6,192 bases of DNA from Rikenellaceae bacterium. GTDB taxonomy: Bacteria > Bacteroidota > Bacteroidia > Bacteroidales > UBA932. Where the stretch lies: NCBI GenBank assembly GCA_003520315.1, contig DOVA01000115.1, positions 1 through 6,192 on the forward strand, given 5' to 3'. Position numbers and translations under genes: made by a program. Below the pieces are notes generated by a model, which was given only the letters and a program-made list of their open reading frames with translations, had not been told where the DNA came from and did no database searches. Shown piece by piece: positions 1-6,073 of this stretch. Position 1 is the first letter of the stretch, and every line of letters begins with the position of its first letter.

Positions 1-978
1 TTCCTCGACTTTGGCTCTCCAAGATGTTCTCCTTGTCTCTATATGAAGAATAAAATCTTCACCATTGACAGCGTGGCCGATTTCGTCAATAGTCACTTTA
101 TCAGTGTAGATTATATGGAAGGAGCAGAAAAAACAAGATTAAGCCAAATCTATGGAGTTTACACTGAACCGGTTTTCCTGATTGTTGACCCTGAAGGAAA
201 TCTTATGCACAGAACTGAAGGTAGATGCACTGCCGGAGAGATGTTAGAGAGATTCCGACAAGGCCTTGACAGAGAAAACAACCTTGCTGCACAGTCTCGT
301 GATTATAAAAATGGAAGAAGAGATCCGGATTTTATCTTATCCTACCTTAACACTTTGCACATAGCAGGTCTTAGAGAAGAGAAGCAGGCCGTACTGAAAA
401 ATATTTTCTCAGACAATTTCCCTTTGGATTCCCTTAAAAAACCTTCATATTGGAATGTTTATGAAAAATTCGATGAGTCTGCTACCAGCCGTCAGACACT
501 CTTCGTAATGGATCATTTTCAGGAATTCATTGATCTTTTTGGCGAAAAAAATGTATACTCTAAAATTGATCAACTTTATGGTAGCAAAGCGAGAATATAT
601 ATTTTTGGTAAATCTGCTCCAATAGAAGATCCTGATTTTTTGACAGTTCTAAAATATGCGCAGAAGAGTGATCATCCAAATGCTTCAATCTGGCTTACTT
701 ATTTGGTCCCGGCTCAGTATAAATTTTCAGACTGGGTTGAGATGGCTAAGGCAGTTGAAAGTGCGATGTCATTCAACATACTCAAAGGCACTTCTCGCAA
801 TCTGTATAAAAAAAGCATGTCAGAACAGCTTGCCTGGTATTGCAACGATGTCAACGCCCTTCAGTATTCAATAAAGTGGATCGACGAACTTATTCCTCAA
901 GTGGATAATGAGATGAAACAATCTCTTCTATATACAAAGAACGAAGTAATAGAAAAAATTAAAGTTTTAAACAAATAG
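1..978 (+). CDS. Thioredoxin-family protein with C-terminal helical domain (5' end outside window)
   Basis: The reading frame is open from base 1, so the first ATG (base 43) is not the start and 325 residues of a longer protein are visible. Counting from base 1, residues 1-12 read FLDFGSPRCSPC, the strand and CxxC active site of a thioredoxin fold (Cys9, Cys12). The cis-proline loop follows at YTEPVFLIVDPEG (Pro57), and the thioredoxin-like part ends near residue 90. The remaining 235 or so residues look mostly helical and lack a motif I recognise. This layout matches a Bacteroidota thioredoxin family with a long helical tail, probably acting in thiol-disulfide exchange in the envelope, although any signal peptide lies outside the window. 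The active site is atypical: Arg replaces the usual Trp before the first Cys, and the pair is CSPC rather than CGPC. The gene ends in three consecutive in-frame stops (976-984), followed by a strong terminator. The fold is confident; the substrate is unknown. Confidence 0.85.
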   Translation, partial: FLDFGSPRCSPCLYMKNKIFTIDSVADFVNSHFISVDYMEGAEKTRLSQIYGVYTEPVFLIVDPEGNLMHRTEGRCTAGEMLERFRQGLDRENNLAAQSRDYKNGRRDPDFILSYLNTLHIAGLREEKQAVLKNIFSDNFPLDSLKKPSYWNVYEKFDESATSRQTLFVMDHFQEFIDLFGEKNVYSKIDQLYGSKARIYIFGKSAPIEDPDFLTVLKYAQKSDHPNASIWLTYLVPAQYKFSDWVEMAKAVESAMSFNILKGTSRNLYKKSMSEQLAWYCNDVNALQYSIKWIDELIPQVDNEMKQSLLYTKNEVIEKIKVLNK

Positions 979-1001
979 TAATAGCTTGATAATTAAACGA
1001 T

Positions 1002-1041
1002 AAAGAGGGTGCCCAGCTCAACAGGGCACCCTCTTTCTTTT
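1002..1041. terminator. Bidirectional intrinsic terminator between convergent genes
   Basis: A perfect 13-bp stem pairs 1002-1014 (AAAGAGGGTGCCC) with 1024-1036, around a 9-base loop. On the plus strand a T-rich tail follows (CTTTTATTT), ending transcription of the upstream thioredoxin-family gene, whose stop is 23 bases before the stem. Read on the minus strand, the stem starts 15 bases past the stop of the TlpA-like gene and is followed by a moderately T-rich tail. It can therefore serve both converging genes, more strongly in the plus direction. Confidence 0.9.
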
Positions 1042-1051
1042 ATTTAAAACA

Positions 1052-2176
1052 CTAATATCCAAAGATTTCCTTAAGCTTATCAGTCAATTGTTCAGTATCA
1101 AATTTGCCAACAATTTTGCCTTCCCTGTCAATCAAATATTTAGTTGGAAGATAATGCACTGCGAACTTCTCATCTAAATCATTACTCTTGTCAAACTCCC
1201 TATTTTTGGACTCTTTAAGCCCTCTTAATACGTGATGAAACATATGTATACTGTCTTTAGCGACAGCGGCTCTCCATTTATCAGGATGGCTGTCATCATC
1301 TGAAACACACAATATCTCAAGACCTTTATCATGATATTTTGAATATATCTCTCTTAAGTGAGGATTGCTTTGACGACATGGGACACACCAACTTGCCCAA
1401 AAATCCAATATAACATATTTGCCATTGAAATCTGAAAGAGAAAGCTTATTGCCATTAATATCAACCGTAGTAAAATCCGGAGCTAAACTACCTGGGAGAA
1501 CTCCTTTTTTTGAATTTAGATCTTTTAATATCAACTTAGCTGTTTTACCATTTTTGACATTTTGACTAAGAAGATTATAATAAAAATCCAGTGAATCTAC
1601 TTCCATATCTGACATCATGCCATATAATGCAAAGGCCGAAACAAACGAATTCGGATTTTGTCGAATATAATTGCAATTATACTTTTTTAACTCGTCACTA
1701 ACTTTTCTCATCTCCTCTTCTCCGGCCTTATTATTATGAAGTGTCTCCATTTGTTTATAGAAAGTTTCCACTTTGTCTTGATAGGCCTTAAACAGCTCAT
1801 TTGCAGCCGATCCCACAATCTTGCCATTCTTGAAATCTCCCCATTTTAATGATACAAAGATATCTCCTCCATCTATATAGAAAGAAAGCAAATTGGGATT
1901 TTCCCTCGAATTTATATTACCATCTGAGATAATAACATTTGTTGGCTCGTCAACTGAGCCTTTGAAAATAAATTTACCATCTTTAATTTGACAAGAGTCC
2001 CTGGTATTATGAAATGTTTCCATGTCAAATCTATCCATGTAAATCATCCCATTATTTTTCCCGTCAATTGTACCAATAACTGGAAACTTTAACAAGCCTG
2101 GCTGGATATTAACCTGCTGAGCTGGTGCAATACTGAAAAATGCAAGTAATAAAAGTGCCGATAAAATCTTTTTCAT
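1052..2176 (-). CDS. Exported TlpA-like thiol-disulfide reductase with DUF4369-like N-terminal domain
   Basis: A 374-residue protein is predicted from the ATG at 2174-2176. This start is preferred because it begins a classic signal peptide: MKK, a Leu/Ala-rich core, and a likely cut after APA at residue 19. The frame is open back to a TTG at 2245, but that adds 23 residues before the signal and starts inside an inverted repeat. Residues from about 28 to 125 resemble the beta-rich DUF4369 domain of Bacteroidota thioredoxins. A charged helical segment follows (about 126-225), then an AhpC/TSA-Redoxin thioredoxin domain (about 230-374). The active site is WASWCVPC (Cys264, Cys267), with the cis-proline in HYLPTKYLID (Pro344). 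The family acts outside the cytoplasmic membrane in reducing or exchanging disulfides; the specific partner is unknown. The gene stands alone, convergent with the thioredoxin-family gene to its left and sharing a terminator with it. Residues of its middle region align with the relic at 2280-2630. Confidence 0.9.
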   Translation of the reverse strand: MKKILSALLLLAFFSIAPAQQVNIQPGLLKFPVIGTIDGKNNGMIYMDRFDMETFHNTRDSCQIKDGKFIFKGSVDEPTNVIISDGNINSRENPNLLSFYIDGGDIFVSLKWGDFKNGKIVGSAANELFKAYQDKVETFYKQMETLHNNKAGEEEMRKVSDELKKYNCNYIRQNPNSFVSAFALYGMMSDMEVDSLDFYYNLLSQNVKNGKTAKLILKDLNSKKGVLPGSLAPDFTTVDINGNKLSLSDFNGKYVILDFWASWCVPCRQSNPHLREIYSKYHDKGLEILCVSDDDSHPDKWRAAVAKDSIHMFHHVLRGLKESKNREFDKSNDLDEKFAVHYLPTKYLIDREGKIVGKFDTEQLTDKLKEIFGY

Positions 2177-2220
2177 AACATTAAAAACTAACTCTTTGAT
2201 ATAATTAACAAACTTCTGGA

Positions 2221-2261
2221 ATTTTCCCCTAAAATATTTTCTCAAAATTTTAGGGGAAAAT
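2221..2261. repeat. 15-bp perfect inverted repeat, extendable to 18 bp with one bulge
   Basis: The arm ATTTTCCCCTAAAAT at 2221-2235 is the exact reverse complement of 2247-2261. Allowing a bulged A at 2236 adds three pairs and leaves a four-base loop. It lies between the start of the minus-strand TlpA-like gene and the plus-strand relic that begins at 2280. Neither side has a run of Ts, so it is not a standard terminator. It could be a leader hairpin or operator for the minus-strand gene, or a remnant end of a small mobile element. The pairing is directly seen; the role is open. Confidence 0.8.
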
Positions 2262-2279
2262 CAAGTTCAATTGTATTAA

Positions 2280-2630
2280 ATGATGTTGGAGGGTAAGGCT
2301 GGGACTTGTGTGTTTTATATGGAGAATAGTAAGATGACAGTTTCAGCAAATGTGGATTCTCTTCAAAATGCATCCATTGAGCAGGCAAATAAAGAAGTTG
2401 ATGAGCTAACATTTAACTTTATAAAGGAAAATCCAAAATCTTATTACTCACTTATATTAATAAGTCGTATGGTAAAAGGCATGAGTGCCGATAAAATTGA
2501 CAGATATATCAAGATACTCGATCCAAAAAAGGAAGCAGTTGTCAAAAAATTCAAAACAGATTTGAAAGCTTCTCCAACAGCAATTACTGTTGACAATAAC
2601 GATAACCTCTATCTTGCATCCAGGACATGA
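2280..2630 (+). pseudogene. Relic of a DUF4369/TlpA-type thioredoxin protein, truncated and internally deleted
   Basis: A 116-codon frame opens directly after an in-frame TAA (2277-2279). It has no signal peptide and no CxxC motif. Residues 12-32 (FYMENSKMTVSANVDSLQN and on) match the part of a DUF4369-type domain that reads FYIDGGDIFVSLKWGDFKNG in the neighbouring gene. Residues 35-95 match its helical linker: VDELTFNFIKENPKSYYS against SDELKKYNCNYIRQNPNSFVS. Relative to that neighbour, about 85 mature residues are missing at the N-terminus and some 35-40 between the two matching blocks. The entire C-terminal thioredoxin domain is also missing. The last 19 residues do not fit the family. The two copies are only distantly similar, so this is probably the remains of a separate paralog, not a fresh tandem duplication. 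A short expressed protein cannot be excluded, but the catalytic domain is gone. Confidence 0.7.
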
Positions 2631-2688
2631 GGTATAATGAAGTGTCCTCCAGCTATTTAATTATAGTTTAGTTTAATTTTAGTTTGTT

Positions 2689-2829
2689 ATGAAAGGGATA
2701 ATAAAAATCCCATGTGTAGTTGCTGCAGCCTGCTTGTTAATTGCAGGCTGCAGAAGTGCACAGGAAATTTCGATTGAACAGTTTGAAGAGACAGCGTTGG
2801 TTCCAACTGTAAGGGCGAATATAAACTAG
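2689..2829 (+). CDS. Short lipoprotein ORF or truncated lipoprotein gene (46 aa)
   Basis: ATG at 2689 opens a 46-residue frame that begins MKGIIKIPC, continues with a hydrophobic stretch, and reaches a textbook lipobox, LIAGC, with the lipidated Cys at residue 21. The mature part would be only 26 residues (CRSAQEISIEQF and on), ending at TAG 2827-2829. The signal is of good quality, so a real lipoprotein start was or is here. The tiny mature part, with decayed sequence on both sides, suggests a 5' remnant of a longer gene. I found no frame that continues it convincingly after the stop. A genuine mini-lipoprotein is the alternative. No ribosome binding site is evident, and a weak AT-rich stretch precedes the start. 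Confidence 0.45.
   Translation: MKGIIKIPCVVAAACLLIAGCRSAQEISIEQFEETALVPTVRANIN
2723..2753. repeat. GC-rich perfect 11-bp inverted repeat inside the lipoprotein signal sequence
   Basis: CTGCAGCCTGC at 2723-2733 pairs exactly with 2743-2753 around a 9-base AT-rich loop. It spans codons 12-22 of the short lipoprotein ORF, including its lipobox. No T-run follows on either strand, so it is not a standard intrinsic terminator. Part of the pattern may come from the Ala/Gly/Cys codons of the signal peptide, but a perfect 11-bp GC-rich stem stands out in this AT-rich stretch. Confidence 0.75.
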
Positions 2830-2982
2830 AGCAGTAAAATGATATGAAATTTTTGACTGCTACATTAGCCGGGAATCTGCAAAATAATAATAGTGGTGAT
2901 ATCTGGTCATACAGAGAAAATTATGTCCCCCTGAAATGCAGTAGCGCGCAGTTGGAGTAATAGTATTATCCTCAAAATTGTC

Positions 2983-2990
2983 TATTTTTG
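2983..2990 (+). promoter_or_regulatory. Probable Bacteroidota -7 box for thyA-folA
   Basis: TATTTTTG fits the TAnnTTTG consensus of Bacteroidota primary-sigma promoters at every fixed position. It ends 20 bases before the thyA ATG, which would give a leader of roughly 15 bases. A -33 TTG at the normal distance is not seen; the nearest TTG upstream (2952-2954) is too far. The call therefore rests on the -7 box and its position. Confidence 0.45.
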
Positions 2991-3010
2991 TTTTAATTTA
3001 TGATAATATC

Positions 3011-3805
3011 ATGAAACAATATCTCTCGCTTCTCCAGCATATCATGGACTATGGAATTCTCAAAGGAGACCGCACCGGCACCGGAACTAAAAGTGTGTTT
3101 GGCTATCAGATGCGGTTTGACCTTGAAGAAGGGTTTCCTCTTCTTACAACCAAAAAACTTCATCTAAAGTCCATTATATATGAATTATTGTGGTTTCTGA
3201 GGGGAGATACAAATATTAATTATCTTCATGAACATGGTGTGACAATTTGGGATGAATGGGCCGGCCAGGACGGAGAGCTTGGACCTGTTTACGGACACCA
3301 GTGGCGTTCCTGGCCGGCCCCCAATGGCAAAAGCATAGATCAGATATCTTTGTTAATAGAAGGGATCAAAACTAATCCAGATTCGCGCAGGCATATTGTT
3401 TCTGCCTGGAATCCCGCAGAAATTGATAAAATGGCATTACCCCCATGTCATGCTCTTTTTCAATTTTACGTGGCAAACGGTAAATTAAGCTGCCAACTTT
3501 ATCAGAGAAGTGCAGATGTTTTTCTCGGAGTTCCTTTTAACATAGCATCATACGCCCTGCTCACAATGATGGTTGCACAAGTATGCAGATTGAAACCCGG
3601 AGAATTTATTCATTCATTCGGAGACGCTCACATTTATACCAACCACTTTGAACAGGTAAAAGAACAACTTTCACGCATCCCCCGGCCTCTGCCCAGAATG
3701 TTAATAAATCCCGACGTGAAGGATATTTTTAACTTCAGGTATGAAGACTTCAAACTTGAAGGTTATGATCCCTACCCTTCCATAAAAGCCCCTATAGCAA
3801 TTTGA
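3011..3805 (+). CDS. thyA: Thymidylate synthase
   Basis: This enzyme makes dTMP from dUMP using 5,10-methylene-tetrahydrofolate, releasing dihydrofolate, in the cytoplasm. Starting at ATG 3011 the protein is 264 residues, the same length as E. coli ThyA, and it aligns with it from the first residues (MKQYLSLLQ) to the C-terminus (SIKAPIAI). Key residues sit at the standard numbers: Arg21 in DRTGTG, Arg126-Arg127 in [11 protein letters not shown], catalytic Cys146 in LPPCH, Arg166 and Asp169 in QRSADVFLG, Asn177 in PFNIASY, and His207 and Tyr209 in [13 protein letters not shown] at 2978 would add 11 residues unlike the family and overlaps the probable promoter, so it is rejected. folA follows at once, consistent with co-transcription, since FolA recycles the dihydrofolate made here. 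The coding sequence contains an unusual 13-bp GC-rich inverted repeat at codons 83-104. Confidence 0.98.
   Translation: MKQYLSLLQHIMDYGILKGDRTGTGTKSVFGYQMRFDLEEGFPLLTTKKLHLKSIIYELLWFLRGDTNINYLHEHGVTIWDEWAGQDGELGPVYGHQWRSWPAPNGKSIDQISLLIEGIKTNPDSRRHIVSAWNPAEIDKMALPPCHALFQFYVANGKLSCQLYQRSADVFLGVPFNIASYALLTMMVAQVCRLKPGEFIHSFGDAHIYTNHFEQVKEQLSRIPRPLPRMLINPDVKDIFNFRYEDFKLEGYDPYPSIKAPIAI
3258..3320. repeat. 13-bp GC-rich inverted repeat within thyA
   Basis: GGGCCGGCCAGGA at 3258-3270 is the exact reverse complement of 3308-3320, with 37 bases between the arms. Each arm contains the 8-base palindrome GGCCGGCC, rare in DNA this AT-rich. The arms encode WAGQD and SWPAP of ThyA, which are close to the residues usual at these places, so the repeat was fitted through codon choice or arose by chance. 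It could form a hairpin in thyA mRNA. Confidence 0.75.
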
Positions 3806-3810
3806 ATGAC

Positions 3811-4359
3811 ATGACTACAACTAAACCTCAAATATCTATTATTGTAGCACTTGCAGAAAATAGAGCAATTGGCAGAGACAACAATTTGTTATGGCACATT
3901 TCCGAAGATTTGCGCAACTTTAAGAAAATTACAAATGGTCATACTGTTATTATGGGAAGAAAAACATGGGAATCTCTTGGCAGGCCTCTTCCCAATCGAA
4001 GAAATATTGTTGTAAGCAGAAATATGTCAAATTATCTTGCAAACAGCATTCCAGGAGTAGAATTTTATTCCTCAATTAATGAAGCCATAGAGGCAGCCTC
4101 TGCAAGTACAGAAAAACATCCTGACTCTTTAGACGAAATTTTTATTATAGGAGGAGGAGAAATTTATCGCGAAACAATTCCAATTGCTTCAAAAATATAT
4201 CTTACACTTGTCCACACTATTATTGATGATGCTGACACTTTCTTTCCAAAATTAAATCCATCTGAATGGCATGAAATTCACAGAGAATCATTTGATTATG
4301 GAGAAAAATATGAACACCCTTTTGAATTTGTTGTCCTTGAACGCAATAGTGTAAAGTAA
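3811..4359 (+). CDS. folA: Dihydrofolate reductase
   Basis: This enzyme reduces dihydrofolate to tetrahydrofolate with NADPH and is the target of trimethoprim. The protein is 182 residues from ATG 3811, somewhat longer than E. coli FolA (159). DHFR hallmarks appear in order: ISIIVALAENRAIGRDN, then LLWHISEDLRNFKK with the substrate-binding acid Asp33 (Asp27 in E. coli) and Trp28, then GHTVIMGRKTWESLGRPLP with the NADPH-binding GRKTWES at 49-55. Next come Arg63 (Arg57 in E. coli), IIGGGEIY with the Gly-Gly-Gly turn at 114-116, and DADTFFP near residue 140. The ATG lies five bases after the thyA stop. A TTG at 3802, overlapping that stop, would add only three residues and is less likely. The extra length is mainly an insertion around residues 74-107. 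The gene is probably translated from the thyA message. Confidence 0.97.
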   Translation: MTTTKPQISIIVALAENRAIGRDNNLLWHISEDLRNFKKITNGHTVIMGRKTWESLGRPLPNRRNIVVSRNMSNYLANSIPGVEFYSSINEAIEAASASTEKHPDSLDEIFIIGGGEIYRETIPIASKIYLTLVHTIIDDADTFFPKLNPSEWHEIHRESFDYGEKYEHPFEFVVLERNSVK

Positions 4360-4360
4360 T

Positions 4361-5251
4361 TTAACTGCAGTTTGTCTCACAATTCTCGGCAGATTGACCA
4401 TATTCGACTTGAATGGTTGCATGTTCTATGTCAAATCTGTCATGCAATTCACGCTGTATTTTGATAATAAAGTCTGTATCAGTTCCAACCTTAGTCAGAA
4501 GGTGCACAGTAAGGGCTGCCTCTGTAGTACTCAATGCCCAAATATGTAAATCATGAATACCAGCAACTTCCGGAAGACTTTCAAGAAAACGGCGGACTTC
4601 TTTAATGTTTATGTTGTCAGGAACCGCATCAAGCGCCAGATTGACCGAGTCAACGAGCAAATGATACGAGCTGTACAAAATCACAATTATAATAATAAAA
4701 GAGACTATGGAATCAATCCAGAATATACCTGTAAATGCAATAATAATTCCCGATACTACTACTCCAAATGACACAAGAGCATCTGCTACAAAGTGAACAA
4801 ACGCACTTCTAATATTAAGGTCACGCTTTTTGCTCTTCATAAATAATCCTGCAGTTAATCCATTGATAATTATTCCTATCGCTGCAACAATAATTACACT
4901 GAGTGAGTCAACTTCAGCGGGGTTTCTCAATCTCCCTATAGTCTCAATAAGAATGAACACAACTGCAACCCACAACAAAAGAGTATTCAAAAGAGCAATA
5001 AGAATTGTTGAGCGACGAAATCCATACGTAAATTTCAAAGTGGGTTTTCTTTGGGAAATAATGACAGCAATCCAGGAAAAAACCAAAGCCAAAACATCAC
5101 TAAAGTTATGGCCTGCATCAGCTATCAGCGCCATTGAATTTGACAGTAATCCGTAAATTATCTCAACTGCTATAAATATTACGTTAAGAATAATGCCCCA
5201 TTTAAAGGCACGGCCAGGATTATCATGAATTTGAATATGGTCATGTTCCAT
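4361..5251 (-). CDS. Cation diffusion facilitator (CDF) family efflux transporter, zinc-type
   Basis: This 296-residue inner-membrane protein is predicted to export divalent metal from the cytoplasm in exchange for protons. Six hydrophobic segments are visible at roughly 15-38, 41-66, 80-104, 114-138, 150-175 and 178-203. A cytoplasmic C-terminal domain of about 90 residues follows, with the family motif GIHDLHIWAL (231-240). The transport-site residues are His48 and Asp52 in TM2 (GHNFSD) and His153 and Asp157 in TM5 (VHFVAD). In this family the HxxxD pairs point to zinc, possibly with cobalt or cadmium, rather than manganese. The N-terminus is His-rich (MEHDHIQIH) and the tail ends in two Cys residues (ENCETNCS), possible extra metal contacts. 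Relatives include CzcD and ZitB. The start is the first ATG, with AT-rich DNA behind it. It is divergent from the superoxide dismutase gene across 83 bases and convergent with folA, one base apart. Confidence 0.93.
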   Translation of the reverse strand: MEHDHIQIHDNPGRAFKWGIILNVIFIAVEIIYGLLSNSMALIADAGHNFSDVLALVFSWIAVIISQRKPTLKFTYGFRRSTILIALLNTLLLWVAVVFILIETIGRLRNPAEVDSLSVIIVAAIGIIINGLTAGLFMKSKKRDLNIRSAFVHFVADALVSFGVVVSGIIIAFTGIFWIDSIVSFIIIIVILYSSYHLLVDSVNLALDAVPDNINIKEVRRFLESLPEVAGIHDLHIWALSTTEAALTVHLLTKVGTDTDFIIKIQRELHDRFDIEHATIQVEYGQSAENCETNCS

Positions 5252-5334
5252 GAAATAATCATATTTAATCTTTATTTTTCAATATATAAAACAAAATTGG
5301 GTACTCTTTTGTTATATTTATAAAATCGATTTAA

Positions 5335-6057
5335 ATGAAACAGTTATTTACAATTCTATTTTTTATTGCTACAGTCCCAAGTTTGGCTGTAGCACAAAAT
5401 AACAACAAATTGTCTAACAATAAAAACAATATTAATATGAAAACAATAAGCACATTAGAATTTCCAGAACTTCCATATTCGCCAGAGACTCTTGAACCTT
5501 TCATTGACAAACAGACTGTTGAAATTCATTATGGTAAACACCAGAAAACCTATTTTGATAATTTCATGGCAGCAGTGAAAGGAACAGATGCTGAAAACCT
5601 CACAATTCTTGAACTGTTCAAAAATATCAGCAAGTACCCAGCTGCCGTAAAAAACAATGGCGGAGGATTTTATAACCATATACTCTACTGGGAAAGCATC
5701 AAACCAAACAGTGGAAAACCATCCGCAAAGCTTACTGATGCCATTAATAAGAGTTTTGGTTCCCTTGACGAATTAAAGAAACAATTTACCGATGCTGGTA
5801 AAAATCGTTTTGGAAGTGGTTGGGCATGGCTTTGTGTTGACGACAAAGGCAACCTGTTTGTCTTTTCAACTGCAAATCAAGAAAACCCTTTAATGGATGT
5901 CGCTGAGAAGCATGGAACTCCTCTTATTGCAATGGATGTATGGGAACATGCTTACTATCTCAAGTATCAAAACAAAAGAGCAGACTATATAGAGGCTTTC
6001 TGGCAGATAATCAATTGGGAAGTTGTTTCTCAAAAGTACGAAGCATTAGTTAAATAA
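5335..6057 (+). CDS. sod: Exported superoxide dismutase, Fe/Mn family with Mn-type residues
   Basis: This enzyme converts superoxide to hydrogen peroxide and oxygen. The 240-residue protein starts with a signal peptide (MKQLFTILFF, hydrophobic core, likely cut after AVA at residue 20) and an Asn-rich linker (21-34). The catalytic domain begins near residue 41 with LEFPELPYSPETLEP. The four metal ligands are present: His65 (EIHYGKH), His115 (FYNH), Asp201 and His205 (DVWEHAYY). Gly111 and Gln182 (STANQENPL) occupy positions where Fe enzymes such as E. coli SodB have Gln69 and Ala141, so the pattern is that of Mn or cambialistic enzymes. A second in-frame ATG at 5437 (Met35, MKTISTLEFP) would give a cytosolic enzyme without the signal; the longer form is preferred because the signal peptide is well formed. 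No Shine-Dalgarno sequence is seen. A 10-bp palindrome, AAATCGATTT (5323-5332), sits just before the start. Its divergent neighbour is the CDF transporter. Confidence 0.95.
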   Translation: MKQLFTILFFIATVPSLAVAQNNNKLSNNKNNINMKTISTLEFPELPYSPETLEPFIDKQTVEIHYGKHQKTYFDNFMAAVKGTDAENLTILELFKNISKYPAAVKNNGGGFYNHILYWESIKPNSGKPSAKLTDAINKSFGSLDELKKQFTDAGKNRFGSGWAWLCVDDKGNLFVFSTANQENPLMDVAEKHGTPLIAMDVWEHAYYLKYQNKRADYIEAFWQIINWEVVSQKYEALVK

Positions 6058-6073
6058 CCGGATTGCTGTTAAC

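Noticed and set aside
656..874. 72-codon plus-strand ORF within the first gene
   Set aside because: It is a shadow in another frame of a well-supported thioredoxin-family gene.
2183..2212. TTTG ... TAGTTTTT promoter-like pair upstream of the minus-strand TlpA-like gene
   Set aside because: The spacing of 18 is plausible, but the second box lacks the final G and ends only six bases before the ATG, leaving almost no leader.
2177..2245. N-terminal extension of the TlpA-like protein from a TTG start at 2245
   Set aside because: It would put 23 residues before a complete signal peptide and start within the inverted repeat; the ATG at 2176 fits an exported protein.
2622..2648. 6-bp inverted repeat (AGGACA/TGTCCT) around the stop of the relic
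   Set aside because: The stem is short with a 15-base loop and no T-run; it is not a credible terminator.
2844..2960. 38-codon plus-strand ORF after the lipoprotein fragment
   Set aside because: Its sequence resembles nothing I know, it has no signal or motif, and its length is easily reached by chance; it could be debris from the same decayed gene.
2978..3010. TTG start adding 11 residues to ThyA
   Set aside because: The ATG at 3011 gives exactly 264 residues aligned with E. coli ThyA, and the extension overlaps the probable promoter box.
3802..3810. TTG start for folA overlapping the thyA stop
   Set aside because: It adds only Met-Asn-Asp; the ATG nine bases later is a stronger start and still close to thyA.
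4553..5156. Two plus-strand ORFs (72 and 108 codons) opposite the CDF gene
   Set aside because: Both are antisense shadows of a transporter with clear membrane segments and metal-site motifs.
5455..5679. 74-codon minus-strand ORF opposite the superoxide dismutase gene
   Set aside because: It is an antisense shadow of a gene with all four metal ligands intact.
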